NCBI GenBank assembly: GCA_963931925.1
Contig: OZ007571.1
Span: forward strand, 41,964,779 to 42,028,778
Origin: Onchidella celtica
Taxonomy: Eukaryota; Mollusca; Gastropoda; Systellommatophora; Onchidiidae
Reading direction: 5' to 3'
DNA: 64,000 nucleotides
Part shown: piece after piece, positions 57,180 to 64,000 of the stretch
Position numbering within the stretch: the stretch's first letter is position 1
Layout: every line of letters starts with the position of its first letter
Program-made: the position numbers and the translations under genes
Notes under the pieces: model-generated
Told to the model about the DNA's origin: nothing
The model's input: the letters and a program-made list of their open reading frames with translations, nothing else
Database searches by the model: none

Positions 57180-59531
57180 ATGCAGAGGAAGGCCATTAAG
57201 TTTCCCTGCACATTTTGTGCAGAAGATTGTCCTGCAACTCAGAGCAGCATTGAATGCTCTGTGTGCAATGGATGGATACACAGGTAAGAAAAAGATTTTG
57301 ATATGTTATTATCTTGATGATGATGATGATGTTGATGGCAGGTGGTGTTAATTCCGCCAATTTCAATCAGATATAAACATTATTATTATAATCAGGAAAA
57401 TGTAGCGCATAATCAGTACATAATATAAACAGAAAGAAATAATGCAAGCTAACAAATAACACTTATCTGTGACCACAATGGTGGGGGCAGTGATGGTGAT
57501 GGTGAGTGATTATGAAGGGGTGGGGGGGGGTGCAATCCACACTCACAAAAAAAAAATACTGATGCTGATGATAATAATAATAAAATGTTTGTTATGATGA
57601 TGTTCATGCTGATGCCGATGCATGATGTGTACGACATATTAAGGTAAAATTCTTTTGATAGGCGCCGTGTTCCCATGGATTATGAGCTGCTGACAAAATG
57701 GAGCAACCCTGACCTGCCGTTCACCTGTCGGGCATGCTGTTTTGACGGTGATGTCTACTCATGTTCAAGAGCACTTCAGCGGTATGTTCATTTTGAAATT
57801 CTTACGCCGCGAACACAGCACAAGCGTATTTTCGTAAAGGCGCTGCGCGGCGCAGTCTAAAGAATAAATTGTAAAATATCTTTAATTATTGAAGAATATA
57901 TCGAATTCTGCTCGGTTCTTGTCTTAATTTTTGGTCCCTGAATTCAAAAATGCCATCAGATTTTGAGTGCGGTCAATCCCCTTGAAGATAATGGCCATGA
58001 AATGATAGGTCCAGTTATGGCCAGTGACATCAGATCACGAGGTGTGTTGACAATCATTGACACTTTGGAGAGGTCATGAGAGACGGTACAATATGCGTGA
58101 GTTCGCTTCGGAAGGAATTACAACTTCATTCCTACGATAAAAGCGTGGCCTACGTATGATTTTGTATGTTTTGGAAATGTGTTCTACGTGTGTATCAAGT
58201 GTTTCTACCTGTGTATCGAGTGACAAATAATACAATTCATGCTTTCGACGGCACGGCGCCGTGGCGAAAATACGCTTTTGCCATGTTCACGGCCTTAGTT
58301 TTACATTCATTGTAACACAACAGCGCAATCTCTACATAATTTCAAAAATGTGCCTGTCTGTCTGTCTGTTTAATGTTGATACAAATCCACAGTTTTAGTC
58401 TGATCTACACCAAATTTGACATGCAGATAGGTCAGGGTCTGGTCATTGCGAGGTTGAATAAAATTCTGGGATGCTGTAGGCGGACACCCAGCCACTGATT
58501 TACATTTTGTGATAACAACTGATAACATTAATTTATTCTTTCTTTCAATCTGTTTCTAATCATTGCCTTCATCATAATAAATCAAATGACAGACCGATGG
58601 ACACAGATGTTTATATCCTTGAACTTAAGTTTGAATGTCAGTGGGAGTTAATGTTTTCAACGTTTTTTGCAGACTTGGTAATGCATCCTTCTCGTCAACG
58701 CAGGCTCAGGCTGAGTTGCTGCTGCTACGAACATATGACATCTGCCTACCAGAAGCTCAGGAAGGTGCAGCAACAGCAACAGCAGCAGGTGTGGACAAAA
58801 CCGCAACTCAGATACTCAAGAGGTACCACCCAATAATTCTTGAGACACACACCCCTGTCAACGTCACTGGTGATGGAAACTGTCTGTTTCGGGCCGTGTC
58901 AATGGGTCTCTTTGGGACGGAAAAGTATTACTTGTTGATACGATTGCTCACAACCATTGAGATGATTGCGAATGAAAACCACTATAACTATGAGCATGGA
59001 GCGTTTGTTGATCACTTTCATGAGCCAAGGCTGATTTTTTGATAAATATGACAAGATCCTGGAAGACGTATCAAAGGACAGCAGCTACTGTGGCATGATG
59101 GCCATAAGTGCCATTAGTGCTGCTCTTAATGAGGCAATAACTTCCTACTGTCCCCCAACACAAGGTGCCTATTTTTTGACAGAACCATTGTCCCGCACTG
59201 TACGCGGACGTGATGTATCGGAACGCAAGTTACCAAAAATCACACTCATGTGGACAACCCCTTTTTTTCCAAAGAGTGTAACTGACTTCAGACCAAATCA
59301 TTTTGTGTTAATGTATGATAAGAGACAGTCTGATGTTATTGATTTGACGGCCATTGAAGATGAGGATGATCTAGTTGTTTTTACTGCTATGGCTGCTAAG
59401 CATGATAATGATGAAGAAAGTGGTAATGTTTCGTCTGTTACTTCTCCATCCACAGATGATGATGGCAGTGGTGATGGTGATGCTGGTGGTGATGACAACA
59501 TTTCGTCTGCTGCTGTCCTTACTGATGATGA

Positions 59532-59563
<32 letters not shown>

Positions 59564-61449
59564 ATGGTGTCGATATTGGTGGTGGCGATGATGATGGTGG
59601 TACTATTGGTGTTCATGCAAACCTCCTACCTCATGGCAGATTCCTAGAAGCAGAAAATGTCATCAATATCCTTAAAACTGCCTCATTTAGTTCAAATTCA
59701 GATTGTATCCCTGAAGTTCCAAGAGGCCAAAAAGATAATGTTTACTTTGTTGTAAATAATGAGAAGAATGTCGATAGAAGGAAGCAGGGAAAACAGTCCC
59801 AATTCTGGGATGACAGAGGTGCGTGGGTAGGGGGGAGCACTAGCAGAACATTCTATATAAGAGAGAAAGGAAAACTCAAGACTATAACATACCGGCAAGG
59901 GAAATATTGCAAGCAACAAAGACAAGATAAAAGGTTTATTCAAGTTCCTTTGAATCCCCAACCAGAGGCTGTAGATGTCATTCAACTCAATCGTTATTAT
60001 GCAAAACATGGCACCAGAGCAGAATATGAAAAAAGAGTGTCGTATCTGGTTGGTCAGGATGTTGCTCCTGTGGCAGTTTATGAGTTTAAGGGTTGTTGCC
60101 CAGTGCTGGCTCCCCACACCTATATAAGGACAAAGCCAGCAGTAATTGAAAAAATAAAAGACGAGGTCAAAGCAAAAAAACCCGGTGATATTTACACCAA
60201 CACAAAAGATTCTATACTTGAAGGGCCTTGCAATAGAAGGCAGATTTATAACATCAAATCCAGAAACAAAACTGATGGCCAGGCCCTTCCCAAGGCCAAC
60301 TTTGCGGACCAAGTAGCAGCACTTGAGGAACTACAACACACACTTCCTTTTTTGCAGTTAATTGTCCGTCAGAGTCAGAAAGTACCAAGCATTATCCTTT
60401 ATATAGAAAACCAGATAAAGGACTTAAAGAGATTTTGTTGCCCTCCTCACGCAGCACAGTCCACTGTGCTAGGTATCGATAAGACGTTCAACCTCTCAGA
60501 AGTCCATGTAACAGTGACTGTGTACAAATGCCTAGCAGTCAAAAGGCGGGACACTGATGCGCATCCGATCTTCTGCGGGCCGTTACTATTGCATGGCAAC
60601 AGCGACAGGGATACATTTTTCATGTTTTTGCACCATCTTTCTGGTAGATTGCTGAATTGTGCTCAGCTCCCAGTTCTTGGCAGTGATGAGGAGAAGGCCT
60701 TAAGGCAAGCAATGGCCTTGGCATTTCCTCACACGCCAAGACTGGTATGTACAAGACATCTAAAGAAGAACTTTACGCATGCACTTGCAGACAAAGTCGG
60801 ACAGACAAAAAAAGAAAGACAGCTCATAGTAGGCAAGGTGTTTGGAGAAAATGGCATCATTAAAAGAGCTTCTGACCACCAAGATTTAGTTGACAGGATG
60901 CAACACTTGGTGGACAGTGTCCAAAATGAGTCCGTCAAAAAACTGCTTGACCGAATGACTCCACTTCTGGTAGAGAATGCTACAGCGCTTGGGAGGACAG
61001 GACTGCAAGTAGCCAGTCCTTTGTGGACAAATAATAATTGTGAAAGCTTAAATCACTGTCTCAAACAAGCTTTGTCCTGGCACTCTGTGAAACTGGTTGA
61101 ACTCGTCCAAAAGCTTCACAGTGTCATTACAATGCAGTACAGGGAATTGCAACGCGCAGTTTGTGGAGTTGGCGAGTTTGTACTGGTGGACGAATACCAG
61201 AGATTTGCTGTGCCCAGAGATGTGTGGTATTCGTACTCTGAAAAACAAAGAACACGCCATTTAAAGAAATTTTCAGGCACATCAAAAGAAATGCTCGTTA
61301 GAAGCACTAATTTGAAAAAGGTGGCTATTGAGCCAAAACACAAGGGTAGAAAGCCCGGCCAAAAAAAGAGAAATGTTTGCGAAAGAACATCAAGTGTGAC
61401 AAAAAAAGCAAAGACGGAGCATCACTCAACAGACAATGATTTTGCCTGA
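57180..61449 (+). pseudogene. PHD-OTU-MULE transposase gene, one frameshift from intact
   Basis: Exon 1 57,180-57,283 (donor CAG|GTAAGA), exon 2 57,662-57,781 (acceptor GATAG, donor GCG|GTATG) and exon 3 58,673-61,449 (acceptor TTTTTTGCAG) join in frame. Exons 1 and 2 encode a PHD-like finger: CTFC, CSVCNGWIH, later CRAC; the Cys expected three residues after the His is Arg (CGT). Exon 3 has an OTU-type cysteine protease motif GDGNCLFRAV (Cys codon 58,881) with the later NHFVLMY His (59,299), an Asp-rich GAT-repeat linker (about 59,450-59,600), and a MULE DDE domain. Numbering from the Met at 59,095, the likely catalytic residues are Asp462 (GIDKTF), Asp531 (GSDEEKA) and Glu650 (NNNCESLNH), with the family CTRH motif between the last two. 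One extra T in the six-T run 59,035-59,040 shifts the frame; with five T the two halves read through. It is either a fresh mutation or a sequencing error. Confidence 0.8.
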
Positions 61450-61860
61450 ATACCACACATCTCTGGACGCAGACATCTTGTCATGGATTGCTTCAGCATG
61501 TCCATCTATTCATTCGTCTATCGTATATCGTCATTAAATTGATTAATTGATTAAAAATATAAATTCCATGTATGATTGTACAGCCTACATCTGACAAATC
61601 CTGTAGTTTCAGTACCAGTACGTCCCGTTGTGTGTAATCATGTCATCACCATTTGTTGTCCTGTCATACAGTTTTGTGTGACAATGAAAATATCACTATT
61701 AAAAAGTTGTATTGGATTGATCACCTTGTGTGAGCACGTCTGTGTTGATATTTGTCGTTATTTTGTTGTTATCAGTTGTTATCAGCTGTTATTTGTTGTA
61801 ATCAGTTGTTATTTGTTGTTATCAGTTGTTATTTGTTGTTATCTCGACAAAGATAAATGA

Positions 61861-62239
61861 GTACTTAGTCGAGATAACAACAAATAACAACTGATAACAA
61901 CAAATAACAACTGATAACAACAAATAACAATTGATAACACAAAAATACATTGATTCCAGCATCAAAAATCAATATTCATGAGGTCAACCAATTTTACTTT
62001 CGATTTGAAGGTACACAAAAAAGGGACGCAACTCCGGTCATCGCTAAAGAATACATTCTACTTCCGGTAGTTGCTTAGAGTTGTGCACGTAAAGTTGAGG
62101 CCTGGTTGACCACATGAGTATTGATTTTTGAGGCTGGAATCAAATTATTTTTGTGTTATCAGTTGTTATTTGTTGTTATCAGTTGTTATTTGTTGTTATC
62201 AGTTGTTATTTGTTGTTATCTCGACAAAGATAAGTACCC
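61861..62239. mobile_element. Short inverted-repeat-only copy of the MULE ends
   Basis: The sequence runs GTACTTAGTCGAG, tandem units, then a direct left-end stretch to about 61,990, immediately followed by the inverted right end to 62,239. It has no coding room, so it is MITE-like. It abuts the inverted tandem units at 61,755-61,860 that probably were the original right end of the coding element. Confidence 0.6.
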
Positions 62240-62247
62240 AAAATTTC

Positions 62248-63315
62248 AACCCAAGTCCTGTGTCTATAGGTGAACACAAAGCTAATAGACACAATCAGAT
62301 GTGGTGGTCCCTACTTCTGGTCTCTAAAAACCATACAGTCTGCTCGTTGATCGGGGGAGGGACCCATGGCACATTTCATGAAAAGAGTGCTTTGTATAAT
62401 GATAAATTAAAAATGATGTTTGTTACGTGCCACCGCAACTATAAAACAAATGCCCAGAGTTTTCCTACAGAGATTAAAGTTGTAGTAATTTTAAAAAATA
62501 AGCTGCTTTTGTCAAGGCCTACCGTGAAAGCTGAACAATGAACAAATTTAAGTATTTTCTCTGTACTGGCTTTGTAAAATGTACCAGTGTTTATGATTTC
62601 ACATTGAGTGGCAGAGTAGAAGCAGCGCTGTCTATCTTATTGTATCTAGTGTCTTTGATGAACGTTAAAAAAGTTGATTATGTTTTGGTTGCCTGGTTGA
62701 GTCTCACCAAGTGTCTAACATCGAATGTTCCGAGTTGGCTGATTTCTTTATGATTACTGATGATCCTTTGCTGGATTGCCGTGCCAGCTTTTGCGTAGAT
62801 TAGGAAACTGAAAATGTAATATATCTTAAAATGTTCATTAAATATATAGTTCAGAACACTAGGCCATGCACAGACACACATAATGCATGCACATAAAGAG
62901 ATACAAACTCGCGGCCGCTCATAAACACATACAAACACTTTCTCCAAACAATTTCTGTGAGTATTACTGGGGCTTGAGAGCGCTTCATTAGAATGATGCT
63001 AATGTTTTATTTGACTATTTTTTGTTTGTTTGGCATGTAGCCTATCATTGTGCATGAACAAAGTTATCCTGTTGACTACATTTGGTTTGCTACAAATACA
63101 TGTACATGTGAGAAGTTACAGTGAGCGTTGCCAATCATTAAATGAAACAAGAATTGTTAGGACACGAAATGGCTGCTTTTCAAAAATAATATACTACAAT
63201 ATATGGAACATGTGATATAGGAATTACTACACAATTAAAAGTTGAATCTAACCCTAACGGGTCTGCAGTACCTTGTTTTCTGTTCATGTATGATTAGTAT
63301 AGATTTTTTATTCTG
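62248..63315. other. Duplicon C, right-hand non-coding block
   Basis: Matches copies A and B (for example CATCGAATGTTCCGAG and CATTAGAATGATGCTAAT words). About 480 bases present in A (29,640-30,110) and B are missing near 62,850. No gene seen. Confidence 0.6.
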
Positions 63316-64000
63316 TATATCGTCGTTGCAAGTGAATGACTGTATAAATCCAACATTTTCGAAAATCATTTTTTTTTCCTTGGCTGTAATCACTCGTCAT
63401 CCCCGTATCCATCACCTCTGTAAATATTATCATGGCTGCAAGATTTATGGAAAAGATTTTTTTTCCACAAGGATTATAAACCTGTATTACAGTATGTATG
63501 TATGTCCAGTGGAACACACCTATCTGGCCCACCCCAAGAGGCTTTCACGCCTTTCACTCGCCAGTTGCGCAATAGACAGACGGTCAGACCCATCGGAACA
63601 TGGTCCCAGGTAAACGGAACCTTTGAATGCAAATACTTTTGCCCTGTGAACAATCAACGCGCTAATTTATGTATCTCTGATAACTTCGGTGGGATCCCAC
63701 TGATTTATGCAGAAACACGACGTGGGGGTCGGGGGGGGGGGTTTACATCTCCCAGCTCTGAACTTCCTGTTGAACAGCTGACCGTGGTTCTCATGGTCCA
63801 CAAAATTTCCTAAAAGCCTCGACAACAGTGCCTTTGATCTGTTAAAGTGCAGACTCCTTACTGCGCCATCTACTGACATGTGATTTTATTAATGTTTCCA
63901 CGTATGTCTGACTTGTTTCGTGATCTTTGCTATCTATCTATTCTACCGCTCAGCCCCAAAAAATCATATTATAAAGAAAGCAAGGTTTCCAATGTCATCC
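63316..64000. other. Unique sequence to the window end
   Basis: Past the end of duplicon C. A plus-strand frame at 63,242-63,613 has no recognised domain. A G run lies at 63,731-63,740 and one ATGCAAAT octamer near 63,626. No gene supported. Confidence 0.5.

Larger units (their letters stand above)
56821..62239 (+). mobile_element. PHD-OTU-MULE DNA transposon with repeat-bearing inverted ends
   Basis: Inverted ends of about 250 bases (56,821-57,085 and 61,994-62,239) begin TACTTATCTTTGTCGAG, contain a 20-base tandem unit ATAACAACTGATAACAACAA, and continue to a shared TTTGTGTACCTTCAAATCG block. An imperfect 8-base duplication, AACATTTC (56,813-56,820) and AAAATTTC (62,240-62,247), flanks it, and duplicon C continues on both sides. 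It carries a three-exon transposase gene on the plus strand. A second, non-coding copy of the ends sits at 61,861-62,239. Confidence 0.85.
43780..63315 (+). repeat. Segmental duplicon, copy C (older, without HMG-box gene)
   Basis: Non-coding blocks matching copies A and B appear in the same order, interrupted by insertions: 43,788-44,639 (A 26,304-27,300), 46,903-47,155 (A 27,310-27,480), 54,466-55,920 (A 27,490-29,290), 56,340-56,812 (B 39,036-39,510), and 62,248-63,315 (B 39,560 onward and A 29,300-30,810). The match begins in the middle of the A/B unit, so the gene part is missing. Divergence is clearly higher than between A and B. Confidence 0.85.

Noticed and set aside
59371-59647. Met/Val-rich and Ile/Thr-rich frames on both strands
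   Set aside because: Shadow readings of the GAT-repeat linker of the MULE transposase exon.
59698-60312. 204-codon minus-strand frame with hydrophobic stretches
   Set aside because: Lies antisense within the well-supported transposase exon; no motif of its own.

Overview
The window is eukaryotic and metazoan. It is AT-rich, mostly non-coding, full of GT, GA and CT microsatellites and homopolymer C/G runs, and its transposons belong to animal lineages. These are a Tx1/L1-like LINE, a THAP/P-like DNA transposon, an OTU-containing MULE, a herpes-tegument-like cysteine protease remnant of the sort carried by invertebrate Helitrons, and a tRNA-headed SINE. A marine invertebrate, most likely a mollusc, fits best. 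This is inference from the repeat spectrum; no species can be named.

Layout. 1-17.7 kb is intergenic and holds one 5'-truncated LINE relic (12.55-13.4 kb, minus strand), two small dispersed repeat families and some GC-richer patches with CCAAT, E-box, CRE, octamer or NRF1-like motifs. From 17.7 kb a tandem segmental duplication begins. Copy A (about 17,744-31,240) and copy B (about 32,258-41,516) each carry one intact Sox-like HMG-box gene whose coding region is uninterrupted (558 and 495 codons) plus several kb of matching non-coding DNA. A third, older copy C (about 43,780-63,315) contains only the downstream non-coding part and has been blown apart by insertions.

Copy C holds, left to right: a P-like THAP transposon (44,648-46,894, 64-bp inverted repeats, 8-bp target duplication); a Tx1-like LINE (47,156-54,454, 11-bp target duplication) with a MULE-like DNA transposon nested inside it (49,245-51,272, 8-bp target duplication); and a roughly 5.4-kb PHD-OTU-MULE transposon (56,821-62,239) whose three-exon transposase gene is broken by one extra T in a homopolymer.

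The most unusual signal is in the paired HMG-box genes. Synonymous as well as amino-acid divergence jumps over the DNA-binding box itself, while the flanking coding sequence and several kb of downstream non-coding DNA are far more alike. Copy 2 has also changed Sox signature residues, lost two of three SUMO-type motifs and lost TATA and CCAAT matches upstream. This looks like mosaic gene conversion with functional divergence between two linked transcription factors that share a long N-terminal module I do not recognise.
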